A DNA stretch of 64,000 bases from Alitta virens (taxonomy: Eukaryota > Annelida > Polychaeta > Phyllodocida > Nereididae), in contig OW028578.1 in NCBI GenBank assembly GCA_932294295.1, positions 34,779,185 through 34,843,184 on the forward strand. The letters run 5' to 3'. The notes under the pieces are model-generated. The model saw only the letters and a list, made by a program, of their open reading frames with translations. It was not told the DNA's origin and did not search any database. Positions 43,613-55,246 of this stretch are shown here, piece by piece; the stretch's first letter is position 1, and every line of letters begins with the position of its first letter. Both the position numbers and the translations under genes were made by a program.

Positions 43613-44316
43613 TGTATTTCATTGCCAAGAAAATGCATGGGAATTATATTGAATTAAAGTCGTTTGCCATTGAGATAAGTAATCCTTAAACAAAATATTT
43701 TTTTTAATCGTGTGCTGCTGGATTACTACCATCAATTACCTAAGATTTAAGCAGAATTGTATTTCTAAATGCACAGACTTCATATTGTCTTTTATGTTAT
43801 ACTGAACCCACCCACCCCATCCATGGGAATTTACAGATGCTGCTTTCTTCCAAGTCCCGGCTCCTCATACTTTCATTACAGCAATCAATGCAGGGCTAAT
43901 TTAGGTGTCAATCAATTAAACTAAAGACTCTCTCATGAAGTTAGATGGGCAGCTTCCCCCAAAGCTGTGGTTGACTGTTGTTACTGCAGTTACTAAAAAC
44001 CTATATCAGTCCTTTTGCTCAATATTTTTGTGGTCAATGACATGTGATATTTATTTGAAAAACTAAAATTGCAAGTGTTAGTCATTTGTCATTTTTCCAA
44101 AGCGTTAAATCATTTTACCATATGACGGATTTACAACAAAATTGTAATGCCAAAAAACCGAAGATATCATGTACAAAAATAACAGCTATATAACATTAGG
44201 TATATTTTCACCACCATAGCATCAGATTTCTTCTGAAAATATAAATTCATAATATGAACTTACCAAATACTATCAGTATAAAAAAAACTGTTATATGTGC
44301 AGATAATACTTTTGTA
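43613..44316. other. Non-coding, no features seen
   Basis: No exon or shared repeat recognised. Confidence 0.4.
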
Positions 44317-44611
44317 CTAGATCGGCTAGACATCGACTAGACATCGGCTAGACATCAGTGTGACACCAGATAATATGGGACATCGGCTAGACATTGGCTA
44401 GACATCGGCTAGACATCGACTAGACATCGGCTAGACATTAGTGTGACACCAGATAATATGGGACATCGGCTAGACATCGGCTAGACATCGGCTAGACATC
44501 GGCTAGACATCGGCTAGACATCGGCTAGACATCGGCTAGACACCAAATAATATGGGACTTCAGCTAGACATCGGCTAGACATTGGCTAGACATTGGCTAG
44601 ACATCGGCATG
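44317..44611. repeat. 11-bp minisatellite ATCGGCTAGAC with a longer spacer unit
   Basis: Tandem 11-mers are interrupted three times by a block containing CACCARATAATATGGGAC (near 44365, 44446 and 44541), dividing the array into higher-order segments. Confidence 0.95.
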
Positions 44612-44698
44612 TAGTTCTGATGTGGTGTGCCTTTTGGGGCTATGATAATTCTTTACCATAATCATATTATAATAACCTGAAGTTATTTGGTAATATTA

Positions 44699-44955
44699 CA
44701 TAAGATAAGATAAGATAAGATAAGATAAGAAAGATATGACAAAACAAGACAAGACAAGACAAGACAAGACAAGATAAGATAAGATAAGATAAGATAAGAT
44801 AAGATAAAAAAGATAACAAAACAAAACAAGACAAGACAAGATAAGATAAGATAAGATAATTTCACTCATCTCATCTCATCTCATCTCATCTTATCTCATC
44901 TCATCTTATCCTATCTTATATTTTCTTGTTATGTTATATCTTATCATATTTTATC
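44699..44955. repeat. (AAGAT)/(CAAGA) array that switches strand
   Basis: 44699-44860 reads purine-rich AAGATAAGAT and ACAAGACAAG. After ATTTCACTC it continues as pyrimidine-rich CTCATCTTATC, the complement of the first half. The array therefore forms an imperfect inverted repeat. Confidence 0.9.
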
Positions 44956-45384
44956 TTATCTCCTCATCACAGACGTATGATGGTAATCCTATTATTACTC
45001 ATTACCCTTGTCAACTGCTGGGTATATCTGCAGTACATATATCGCTTTGCAGTTATGCGCAGATTCTGTACATAACAAAATTCTATAGCAACTACATCAT
45101 CGCTGCACCGAACTCTCCCAGCACTTATGGTACTAATATCCTGCTGAAGTCATTTACTCAACGGATTCATTTCTTCGCATATTGTTTTTTTTAGAGAGAA
45201 AAAAGCTTCTTGACAAGAGAATGATGCAGAGAGACAGATGATGAATCACAAGTGCATTAGAAAATGTTCAAATCTTCCATCATCCAACATAGCCATCCAT
45301 CATCCAGTCACAATTGAGAATGTGAGAATGTTCAACTCTTTTCCTAATATAGAACTCATGATTCACATTCAAGCCATGAAATAT
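44956..45384. other. Non-coding, no features seen
   Basis: No exon recognised; a short frame at 44931-45194 starts in the adjacent repeat. Confidence 0.4.
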
Positions 45385-45690
45385 ATCTCTCTATCTATCT
45401 TTACAGATCCATGTATCTATCCATTTATGTATCTATGCATCTATCCATGTATCTATCTATGTATCTATGTATCTATGTATCTAGGAGGAGGGGCTAAGTT
45501 AAGTGATAGCACGCTGGGCTGCCAACCGCTGGGTCCTGGGTTCGAATCCAGTTCACGTTAGAAGGTTGCTTCATCATTCAAATTGGCACTACTGTCTAAA
45601 TATGTATCTATCTATCAATCTATCCATCTATCCATCTATCTATCTATCTATCTATCCATTCATCTATCTATCTATCTATCTTTGTAAGAA
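45385..45690 (+). mobile_element. SINE-A copy 3, truncated and diverged, inside an ATCT array
   Basis: ATCT/GTAT repeats (45385-45483) lead to a tRNA-like head at 45484-45560 with loop CTGCCAA (Gly GCC-like) and B box GGTTCGAATCC. A shortened body (GTTGCTTCATCATTC) follows, and then ATCT repeats (45600-45690). The 3' half of the family is missing. Confidence 0.75.
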
Positions 45691-45831
45691 TATTATTGGC
45701 ATCTGAAAGTTCATTCCTTATATATATTTAAATGCATTCTCCATTAAGTAGTAGCTAATTTAGTAGATCTATGGACACTGGTTACAAAATGTCTTCGTTC
45801 TCATTACCACCAGGGAGATTTGTATGATGAC
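45691..45831. other. Non-coding, no features seen
   Basis: Short spacer. Confidence 0.4.
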
Positions 45832-46022
45832 AGCGCAGTCGAGGTACTTAGCGTTTTTTGACACCTTACCTTCGGAGCCATAAACAACTGGAACAGGGTT
45901 GTTCAAGCAAGTTCTAACGCCTCTTATATCCTACTCGTAATTACTTCTCACTTGCAAGACATCAAGTCAAAAGGCAAAAATGATTAAGAGTTCTTAGCGG
46001 CAAATGTGACAGCAGGTTGACA
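45832..46022 (+). repeat. Repeat-H, copy 1
   Basis: It matches the reverse complement of 59581-59765 at about 80%, sharing TGACACCTTACCTTCGGAGC and TCGTAATTACTTCTCACTTG. Class unknown. Confidence 0.8.
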
Positions 46023-46673
46023 CACTTCAGTTTCGTGGGCAGATAATTTGTAATTTTATACGCCTTCTCTGTTGCTTGTAACAAAAGTTGGATTATATTG
46101 GGTAACTATAACAATCTTGCTGTTATCCAAAACGCTGGTTCAAAATTGCAAGTTGCTGTATACATTTCACAGAAAACTGTTGTATGAATTACAGCAACAT
46201 TCACATTTACAGTGACTCGCTGGTTCTGTCCATTGCAACATTTTTATAAATTTTACCGCTGCAGCATATTGTTAATTGTACAGCAAAGTTTTACAGCGAA
46301 AAATAGAATTGTGTGTTGGGTAACCATAACAATCTTCGCTTTTATTCTAGTTAAGTTCAAACATTTAATGGTATGTTGTTTCATGCTTTACCTTTTTAAT
46401 ATTTGTACTGCGGCCAAATGACTCGAAATGAGAAAGGAGTAATTAGAGGCATGGCAATTGTAGCGATGTAGAGATGTAATGTATTCCACGAAATACAAAA
46501 TAGCGCCATGATATTTTGTATTCCTAGGAATACATATGACCCATGAGAAGTATTCCACAGTCCAATTCTATATTTACTAGAGAATTCTATATTTATTTGA
46601 GACCTTGTATAAACCTGATGCGCTGAAAACGATGCTTATCTATATCATATACTGGTCATTGAGTTAAGTGACT
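46023..46673. other. Sequence rich in TTTACAGC and GGGTAAC motifs
   Basis: GGGTAACTATAACAATCTTG near 46100 and GGGTAACCATAACAATCTTC near 46318 are direct repeats about 220 bp apart. Words such as TTACAGCA, TTTACAGTG and TTTACAGCG lie between them. Possibly a degenerate element related to 47725-48410. Confidence 0.4.
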
Positions 46674-46880
46674 CACAGGGCAGCCATGTTGGCATTTTTG
46701 ACTCATTGACCTCTCTTTGCACTCAGATATATCATTGTGACATCATCAGTAGACAATGGCCATGGTGAGGTCACAGAGTGCAAAAACAACGGAGGAGTAA
46801 TGATGTCATAATATATGACTTAATCAAAATGAGGTCAATGAGGCAAAAATGCCAACATGGCTGCCGTGGGGACAGGGTGT
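46674..46880 (-). mobile_element. MITE-Q copy 2
   Basis: The ends GGCAGCCATGTTGGCATTTT and AACATGGCTGCCGTGGGGAC are complementary. Compared with 29737-29940 the interior (GACAATGGCCATGGTGAGGT...) is reversed. Confidence 0.87.
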
Positions 46881-47724
46881 ACGGACCTGCCAGATAATCC
46901 ACGCATAAGTGAATGCAGTAGGCCTGTTCTAATCAATGTTTAATTTTTTTGCAATGAATCAATGTTCTCAGGGGCTGTTGAAATGGGAAATCATTGTTTA
47001 ATATCACCCAAATTCTTAACGTATAACCAATAAACAAATATCTAATTAAATTTGTACAGTTTATCGTTTTATGCCAGCAAACAATCGAATGTTTGGTAAT
47101 CTGGTGAAAGTTCATGTGACCATTTCATAAATTTTCTGCTTGATCCATGCAGTTTTTACCTTGAAAATCAACTTTTTTCATTTCTGCTGAAAAAAAAAAA
47201 TTCTAAATGATCAGCAGAAAAACATTAGATCATATTTCAGAGCTCACATGATACGTGATGAAAACAGCAACATTCTATTGCTGACGTCACAGTTATTCTT
47301 AGTCACATGACCACATGAGAGAATCAAACAGAAGCCCCCTCTGTCGGAAATGAGTTGCATCATGCAAAATAGACATTTTACAAAAGAAGTGAGTAGGTTT
47401 AATTTGTTTTGAATCCAGGCATTCTGACATGCCATTGTCCGCTAATTTAATCAAAAGTGAAAAAGATAAAAAGATAAAAGATACAAAATAGTCAGAGAGA
47501 TAGAGATAACAGGATAGGCTACTTGGGATGAGATGAAAGAGTTTGTTTAATGAGTTGAAAATTGTGCCAGACAGAATTTAATGACAGCTGAGTATTCTGA
47601 ACAAAACTGATTTAACCTTGACACATTTTAATTTTGTGTCTTTTGGATCAAGAAAACATGCAAGCCGTTTATCTATTTCTTCTGAGAATAAAAGTTAGAA
47701 ACATCTTTGTTTGTACTTCACTGT
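46881..47724. other. Non-coding, no features seen
   Basis: No exon or shared repeat recognised. Confidence 0.4.
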
Positions 47725-48410
47725 AACGAGTTTCTGTAGTTGAGTTGCAATTTAATTGTAATTCTTACGGAAAATACTGTTCATTTGGTATGCATCTTGC
47801 GCTACCTTGAATCTTTTACAGCAAGATACTGTGAAAATATTATATGGCACTCTACCGTAGTTTATCCAGTAAATTGCTGTAAAATACACCAAATCTACCA
47901 CACAGCATGTCAGCGCATATGTTACGGGACATTACGGTAAAAATTATTCTACACCATGTTACCTCAGCATTTATGGTAAGCTATAGTAAATTTCAACTAA
48001 TGTATGATACCGTAAAACTTACAGTAGATGGCCCAACATTGGCTTATTTTAGGGACCTAATGGTAATACTAATTTACGGTAAGGTGCCATTTGTATGATT
48101 TTACAGCAGTGATCGTCACAACTTAGCAGATGCATGTGCTGTAGATTTTGCAGCCAACATCTGTTATATATTACGGTAGACCAACATGTAACTATAATTT
48201 TTGCAGCAAAATACTGTGCAAAAATTCGCCAGCAAGATGCCGTAAAACTCCAGGAATTTCTTTAGAGTGTTGTCAATATGAATATGAATTAATACATGAA
48301 TGTATGCACCTTACTGTAAATTACTGTTGTACTTTTGTGTTGGCCCTACCATTAGGTCCCTAAAATAAGCCAATGTTGGGCCATCTAATGTAAATTTTAC
48401 GGTATCATTA
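47725..48410. mobile_element. Candidate foldback element with TTTACGGTA motifs
   Basis: Arms at 48006-48065 and 48347-48406 are inverted copies of about 60 bp (GGCCCAACATTGGCTTATTT in one, its complement in the other), with few mismatches and a 281-bp spacer. The whole region is dense in TACGGTAA, ACCGTAA and TTTACAGCA words on both strands. No clear target duplication is visible. Confidence 0.6.
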
Positions 48411-48509
48411 AATTAATATAATTTATTTTGAAGAAGGATTGGAAGATCATTCACTTAGAAAGCCCATAGATACTTAGAAATACTAAGATACAAAGATACT
48501 GAAAGCAAG

Positions 48510-48730
48510 ATGCAAGATCCAGTGGTCAAGGTTCTCACCTGCAAACCACAAGGTTAAATACATTATTCCCCAAGGTCAATCTCCACCATGGGATGGATGA
48601 ACTGAGCAGATCCTCTGTAACTCTGCTCCACTCCACCCAGGTGTAAATGGGGAGCAGCTGGCTATGGATAGTGATGGTGATTGTAGAGTGTAATGATGGG
48701 TTTCATACTCCCCAGGAAGTTGAGAAAGAC
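48510..48730 (+). mobile_element. SINE-C copy 1
   Basis: The tRNA-like head (AGTGGTCAAGGTTCTCACCT, GCAAACCACAAGGTTAAATA) is followed by a shared body containing GAGCAGATCCTCTGTAACTC and CCACCCAGGTGTAAATGGG. The body matches 60765-60937 and, reversed, 52110-52230. Confidence 0.75.
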
Positions 48731-49495
48731 GCATGCTTGATGAGGTCTGCTGATGAGTTTCAAGTTAGTTATTCGGATTTTAGAAAAACGTATTAAGTTA
48801 ACACCACCTACTTTTGTATTCTAAGAGATTTGTTCTTTTCGGCTATGTAACATATTCAATATTTATTTTTAACGAAACATCCCGGATATGTCATTATATA
48901 TACGCATATTCCTGTATGCACACTTTCTTGACAGTTACGGGTTACTATCTATCTGTGAAATTAAAACTTAATTATTCATGAAGAACATAAAAAATCCTGC
49001 ATTTCAATCCCAGGTAATTCTGAGGCCTGACATTTCTTGTTTTGTCTTCCTGTCAGACTTGTCAAATGTTTCTCTGACATTACTTTCCTCATTAATACTT
49101 AATTGTATTTTTAGAACAAGGCCCAACTGATCGTCACCCTAATGATTCTTCTTACATTACATGCAGTTTTTTGACAGTTATACGAAACTCGGATTATATT
49201 TATACATTTTTAATGGTCTTTAGAATACGATTGGCTTTTTGTAAATGTCACACAAATGTCTGCCGTTTTTGCGGAGGTTTCGTGAACTCTTTTGTCGAAG
49301 GAATTATTCCGCAATTGGTGGTTTGACGTAAGATTACTGATATTTCTACAAAATTTTAAAAAGTTTGATAGTACTTGACTAAATTGCCAGCCTGATTTGA
49401 AGTGAATTGACCTGGGATGAGATAAGTTTGCATTATGCACACCCGAAGGGGAACCACCTTCCACAAGACATGAAGGCTCTAGCTCACAGGCAGCA
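48731..49495. other. Non-coding, no features seen
   Basis: No exon or shared repeat recognised. Confidence 0.4.
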
Positions 49496-50110
49496 TTTCG
49501 AAAAAACCTAAAGACTTATATATTTATACAACTAAAGACTTATTTATTTATACAACTAAAGACTTATTTATTTATACAGTCGTATGGACTTTAAATATAC
49601 TTTAATACAACTAAAGACTTTTTAATTTATACAACTAAAGACTTATTTATTTATACAACTAAAGACTTATTTATTTATACAACTAAAGACTTATTTATTT
49701 ATACAACTAAAGACTTATTTATTTATACAACTAAAGACTTATTTATTTATACAGTCGTATGGACTTTAAATATACTTGAATACAACTAAAGACTTATTTA
49801 TTTATACAACTAAAGACTTATTTATTAACACAGTCGTATGGACTTTAAATATACTTTAATACAACTAAAGACTTATTTATTTATACAACTAAAAATTTAT
49901 TTATTTATATAACTAAAGACTTATTTATTTATACAACTAAAGACTAATTTATTTATACAGTCGTATGGACTTTAAATATACTTTAATACAACTAAAGACT
50001 TATTTATTTATACAACTAAAAATTTATTTATTTATATAACTAAAGACTAATTTATTTATACAACTAAAGACTTATTTATTAACACAGTCGTATGGACTTT
50101 ATATGTATTA
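49496..50110. repeat. 24-bp minisatellite with higher-order structure
   Basis: A 24-bp unit (AACTAAAGACTTATTTATTT + ATAC) is repeated about 20 times. It is punctuated five times by a second unit containing AGTCGTATGGACTTTAAATA (near 49578, 49752, 49831, 49957 and 50084). Spacings of about 126 bp between the last three indicate recent block duplication. Confidence 0.96.
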
Positions 50111-51268
50111 TATTTAGAGTAGATTTTTACTTTAATATATATTTGATTTCACATACTTATCGATTTCCAATATTTTCATAGCACATACAGCGCATAGAAA
50201 CATGTAATTTTGCGCTTTATAAATTAATAAATAATAACAATAAAAGGGGAGTAGCATGTAATGTTCTGCATCCTTTTTGTATGTCTTACCTAACTTGCTC
50301 TGACATCCTCATAGACTGTGCCTAGATATCATGCCAAGTCGATCCTATGTTGGCTCGAAGATGGTGAGAGGTCGATCTGCATGACCACAGTAGACGACAA
50401 CTACCTGATATTGGTCTGATGTGATGGCGAAACATTGAACAGTGGAATACTATAACCACTAAACCAGCTCACTATTTCTATTCTATATTCAATATATATA
50501 TATAGAGAGAGAGAAATGCTTTTATTTGACCAAAACCAATATACATATTTATAAATATATATAATTATATAATGCAGCATTAGGAGGTATGTGGTCAAGG
50601 AGGCAGTGACTAAATTACCAGAAGTAACGCTATCGTCACTGCCCCCTTTTGGTTTAAATATTGTCACTGCATATTGCATGAATGTTGTGGGGTCAGTTAT
50701 TGCTGTAAGTTGGTGATACGGATTATAAGTATCTCATAATACGAGTAAAGAATAAAAAAATAAAAAATAAAAGAATGAATAAAAATGAATATATATATAT
50801 ATATATAAGTGAAGAAATGGAATATACATGGTATAAAAGTTAAATGTATACATTATCAATAAATTATCTACACATCCATGGTCCCAGTTGCTGAACAATA
50901 GCACGGTAATATGAGCATTAAGTTTCGTTTACATACAATTGTTAAATATATATATATATATATAGACATATATCACATGTATACAGTTACCCTAAATACA
51001 TATATTACTGCAGTTAATACTGTTCATTATTGCAATGTTAATTTAAGTACAACATTTGAATTTAGGAGTATATACATGAATGTAATAGCACATAGATCGC
51101 AATATATAAAAATGCTTGTAGAGCAGAAACTGCTAGTTTTGGGGGTGATGGTTAATGCTCAATGATGGATGATGACCCAACCATTCATTAGGCATCAATA
51201 TTTACAAGAATTGTTCCAAGGGATTTTAATTGTTACATACTTTGTCATCTGTCATCTCTACTCAGAGA
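50111..51268. other. Non-coding, AT-rich, short TA/GA runs
   Basis: Dinucleotide TA runs at 50490-50505, 50795-50808 and 50948-50965. Nothing else seen. Confidence 0.45.
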
Positions 51269-51377
51269 TACCCAAATAGCATTCCAAATCGGCCCATCGT
51301 TTCCATAAAGGCCACTATCGTTACAACATCGTCGACATTATTTCGATGTTGAAACGATTTGGAATACTATCTGGGTA
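51269..51377. mobile_element. 109-bp palindromic MITE-like element
   Basis: Ends TACCCAAATAGCATTCCAAA and TTTGGAATACTATCTGGGTA are inverted copies with two mismatches, continuing to CGTTTC/GAAACG. TA at both ends is compatible with a TA target. Only one copy is seen. Confidence 0.65.
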
Positions 51378-51494
51378 GGACAGTTCCATTTTTTTATTTT
51401 ACAAAAGAACCGCCATTTGAATCAATTATTTTTCTCCTTTTTTTTCAGAATTGCTTGTGGCACTTAATTTTCAATTTCAGTGGCAATCAGTTAG

Positions 51495-51605
51495 TTCACG
51501 CATGCGTAGAGCATTCGATTTCACTTCCTTCCTGCCACTTCCGGTTCTGCTCTCCTTGCCTGCAGGCAGTTTTGGAAACACGGGAGCAACTTCCGTTGCT
51601 GAAAT
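51495..51605 (+). repeat. Repeat-J, copy 1
   Basis: It is related to the reverse complement of 56528-56640 (about 70%), sharing TTCACGCATGCGTA, CTTCCTTCC, CCACTTCCG and CAACTTCCG-like words. It is GC-richer than its surroundings. Confidence 0.65.
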
Positions 51606-52002
51606 GAAGGATGGTTGCCGTGGAAATTGATATGGTTGAATACTACAAATAATGACTAACTCTGTAATTCATTGTATTTGCCTCAACTCAGTTGCCATGG
51701 CAATTACTAGTTGGGTGGTGAAGATATTGGTCAGTTACATGAATCAAGTATGACCCTCAATGATTTACTAACGGCACTTTAACATGATTTTGAAATCCCA
51801 TATAGAAAAAAGGTTGTAGTTAAAGGTGAAGGCAAGTGTTTAATTTATTGAGGCACCAATGCAACCTCCCATACAATTAGAAAAGCTAGCCTGAGCCTAA
51901 AATTACACTTGTTCAAGCATGAGCCTTTCCCAACTCCCTAGGCAGAATACAGCGCATTACACAGAATTACCTGCAGTTGGCTAAGCGCTCTACAATTTCC
52001 AT
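51606..52002. repeat. Spacer with Repeat-K copy 2
   Basis: Repeat-K (TTCAAGCATGAGCCTTTCCC) lies at 51885-51960. The remainder is featureless. Confidence 0.6.
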
Positions 52003-52061
52003 CAAGAACTTGCCTAAGAGGGCTGCACTTTCCATATCTATCTATTTATCTATTTATCTAT

Positions 52062-52108
<47 letters not shown>
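52003..52108 (+). mobile_element. SINE-B 3' end with (ATCT)n tail
   Basis: AAGAACTTGCCTAAGAGGGC and TGCACTTTCC are the last 40 bp of SINE-B, followed by about 65 bp of ATCT/ATTT repeats. Confidence 0.82.
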
Positions 52109-52109
<1 letters not shown>

Positions 52110-52110
<1 letters not shown>

Positions 52111-52230
52111 ACTGCCTATAGCCAAGTACCCATTTAAGCCTGGGTGGAGTGGAGCAAAGAGTCATTACAGAGGATCTGCTCAGTTCCTCAATGCTGTGTT
52201 TTGGGCTCGAACCTGCCACATTCTAGATGT
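52110..52230 (-). mobile_element. SINE-C copy 2
   Basis: ACTGCCTATAGCCAAGTACC, TTACAGAGGATCTGCTCAGT and GGGCTCGAACCTGCCA are the complement of the SINE-C body and B-box region. It abuts the ATCT tail of the SINE-B fragment. Confidence 0.75.
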
Positions 52231-52708
52231 TATTCATTTTGCCTTCAAACAATAGAAAAATGATGATATTAAAACATTTATGGATAAATTTTTATTCATC
52301 TAGTTAAAATCAAATTTTAACTACACTATATTACAGTGCATGAGTTATTTTCATTTAATGGCAAATTACTGTATCTCAAAACCACCCCTTTTGCTTGTTT
52401 ACAGCTTTCAAAGCTTCTTTCATCTTTGACTGTATTTTTCTTTGTCAAGTTGAAGTGATGCTCCGATGTATCTCTCAATGTCAATTAGACCTTAACAAAA
52501 GCAGACAGCAGAATGTTTGCCACACTCTACCAGCCATTAATAATCCATGCAGACTTCTACATTAATTGGCTATTCCCCTGCAGTTTCATGGCCAAGATGG
52601 GCTGCAACGTCTGTGCCATTAAATGGGGTAAACTTCAAAGACAGACATAAAAGGGTGACTCTATGCAAGGTGATACAGTGAAGAGTAACAATGGAGATAT
52701 GCAGTTAC
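52231..52708. other. Non-coding, no features seen
   Basis: No exon or shared repeat recognised. Confidence 0.4.
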
Positions 52709-52922
52709 AATTAGCTACATAGGGGGCGGGGGCTTAGCTCAGTGGTAGCGCGCTGGGCTTCCAACCACTGGGTCCCGTGTTCAATTCCCGGTCGAGCCTG
52801 TGTTGGATGGCTGTTTCATCCTTCGTCTCATTGCCATGGTCCCTGCCTGTCCTAATTAGCCCATCAGGTGCTGAAATACAGGACGTAAAGCCATAATCCA
52901 CCACCACCATAATTAGCTACAT
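52709..52922 (+). mobile_element. SINE-A copy 4, with exact 12-bp target-site duplication
   Basis: The body is 52721-52910 with A box TAGCTCAGTGGTAGC and B box GGTTCAATTCC. AATTAGCTACAT flanks it at 52709-52720 and 52911-52922. Confidence 0.94.
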
Positions 52923-55130
52923 TACAAAGCGTTATTTAAAAGAAAAGTTGATTTAGTATTAATCTTGTCACCCAGTAAAGAAAATGTTTATCTTATGAAT
53001 CATTATTTCCTACAATTTTCATGTTTTTCCTTGATCTTTTTTTTTCTCTGGTTTCTTTATATCTTTTCTTTATTTCTATCTATACTTTTTTAAATATTCT
53101 AAAATTGCTTCATTTAAACTAGGTTTACTCAATCAGCAAAACTTTACTATGTCAAAGCAAAATATGTATGTAATAAAAGCAATATAAAAGGATGGAAAAT
53201 AGTATTATTTCAAAATCATTTTCCACTCTCTCCCTTTTTGCAGTCATTTTTATATTTTGTTGGTCCTCGGATTAATCAAATCACATATTTTGGAAACTAT
53301 TTTTGGCATATTTTTTAACAGTGCTACAGTGTACAAGACTTGCTTTGACATCACATTGTCCTACATATGAAACTGGACTGTGCAGTCATCAGCGCAATCT
53401 CGGAGTCAGCTCTATGCAAGTCATGTGGAGTTTTCACCTCTGACGAATTGCCGGGTCATTTCTTAACCAACTCCTAATCTAGACTTATGATTATAGCCAT
53501 ATAGCTCTTTTCAGCATATGGATAGTACGAACAGTGCTAGAGAAAGGCTGCTGCGTATCGCTGTAGAATTATTAACAGGTCATCAATCACTATCATTTTC
53601 AGCAGGAATTGTTCATAATGCAATTGTTGTGACTTTATGGTCCTCATATTTATCTGTTGCGTCATGACAGATGTGGCCCAATGACAATCCCATGGTATGA
53701 ATTCAGAACCAAAACAACCAGAGCTAAACAGTTACTAACAAGCTTTGCCTTTAGGCATATTCCTGTAAGGTTTGTTCCTTAAATTGATTTTTGGATATAT
53801 TTGATTTATTTGTAAATACTTTTTGATATGTTTGAAATGTCTGTATCACGCACCTACGAAATAAATCAATTCAATTCAATTCAATTACAGTTTTCTTCAA
53901 CAAGCACTGCAGCTTTAACTATCAGCTAAATTAATTTGTTGTCTTACTTGACAATATTCTAATTTCATACAATGCTTACAATACTACTTTCAATTACCTA
54001 TTTATTTTTCAGTTTCTATCAGTTTGCGTGCATTCAGGAGTTGTGGAATATCTGTTTACCAATGATTTGATGCTGAACGCATGTCTATGAGGATAACACA
54101 AGTTGTTTTGAACGATGTCTTGCATGTAATAATACAAATGATGTTTACATTGTGATTTTTACAAGATTCTTCAACATAGCAATCAATAGAAAATGGTTTA
54201 GATTACTTCACATAAATGCTTCAACATTACATTTAGCAATCCTACATAAATGCACAATAATTATTTCCAACTTATATTTCTCTTAGGAATGATATTATCA
54301 CAGGTGAATCTTCACAAAGTTTATAACAAGCATTAATATGGTAATAATTATTCCATGTTTACGAAACAAGAGTTGATTAATATGAAGAGATATGGAAAAT
54401 ACATTGATTATTTTATAGATTCGGACCCGGAGCCTCGGGGTAGGGGGTCGAGGGGGCGTTCGACCCACCCAACTTGGTCCATGTCCACACGTTGGTCCAC
54501 ATCAGGGAATGCTGTTTTTAAGATTTTTATCGAAAGTCCACAATTTTATGAAAAAGACCCACCAAACGCTAGCGGCTGGCTACGGGCCTGAGTCCACACA
54601 GCTGCTGTGAGCCAATCAGAATGCTTTATTGTCATCCGGCATAAGTCTATATTGAACAGCACGAGTGCATATTGGCCAGTTGCTAACTATGTTGGATGGC
54701 TTAGTGTATGTTGTACAATTTAATGTGTTAAGGTTAATGCATAGCGTTCATTCAGCAGTTAAATGGAGGAAATAAGCACTTGTCGATGGTATGCTGTCCA
54801 AAATAGAGTTAAATTATTGGAAGGGGAAAAGTTATATTGGCCGAGGCAAAAGTTGCCTGTTATTTCGATGCCTTGCCATCAACTATTATTGTAATGTTAT
54901 GATATACTGTTATATATTTTTTTTAAAAACATATATTTTGTAAAGTTTCAACATGCTTCAAAAATCTACAAGTCTACAATTGAAGAAGCAAAGGAAACAG
55001 TACTTCCTTAAGATAAACATAATGAGTTAATTTTAGCTGAAACGACATCAATTAGTTTTTTGTACAAGTCGCTCATCAATAATTGCGTGGATACTATCTT
55101 TTTCAGTCTTTGGTCTTTGCATGCTCTTAT
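52923..55130. other. Non-coding; one GC-rich patch
   Basis: (TTCAA)n short run at 53866-53886. A GC-rich patch at 54420-54600 (CGGACCCGGAGCC..., GGTCGAGGGGGCG) is unlike its surroundings but matches nothing in the window. Confidence 0.45.
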
Positions 55131-55246
55131 TTACAACATCGCTCTGCCATGTTTAATTGAGCAGGAACAGCCTCACTTTGGGATTAGAACAGGAAGTGAT
55201 GAAAAGCGCCATCTACAGCCTAGACGAGGAAGCACATTCGTCATGC
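55131..55246 (+). repeat. Repeat-I, copy 1
   Basis: About 115 bp recurs inverted at 63432-63546 at about 90%, including AACAGGAAGTGATGAAAAGC. Class unknown. Confidence 0.85.

Noticed and set aside
49496..50110. CRISPR array
   Set aside because: Repeats are contiguous without unique spacers and the DNA is clearly eukaryotic.
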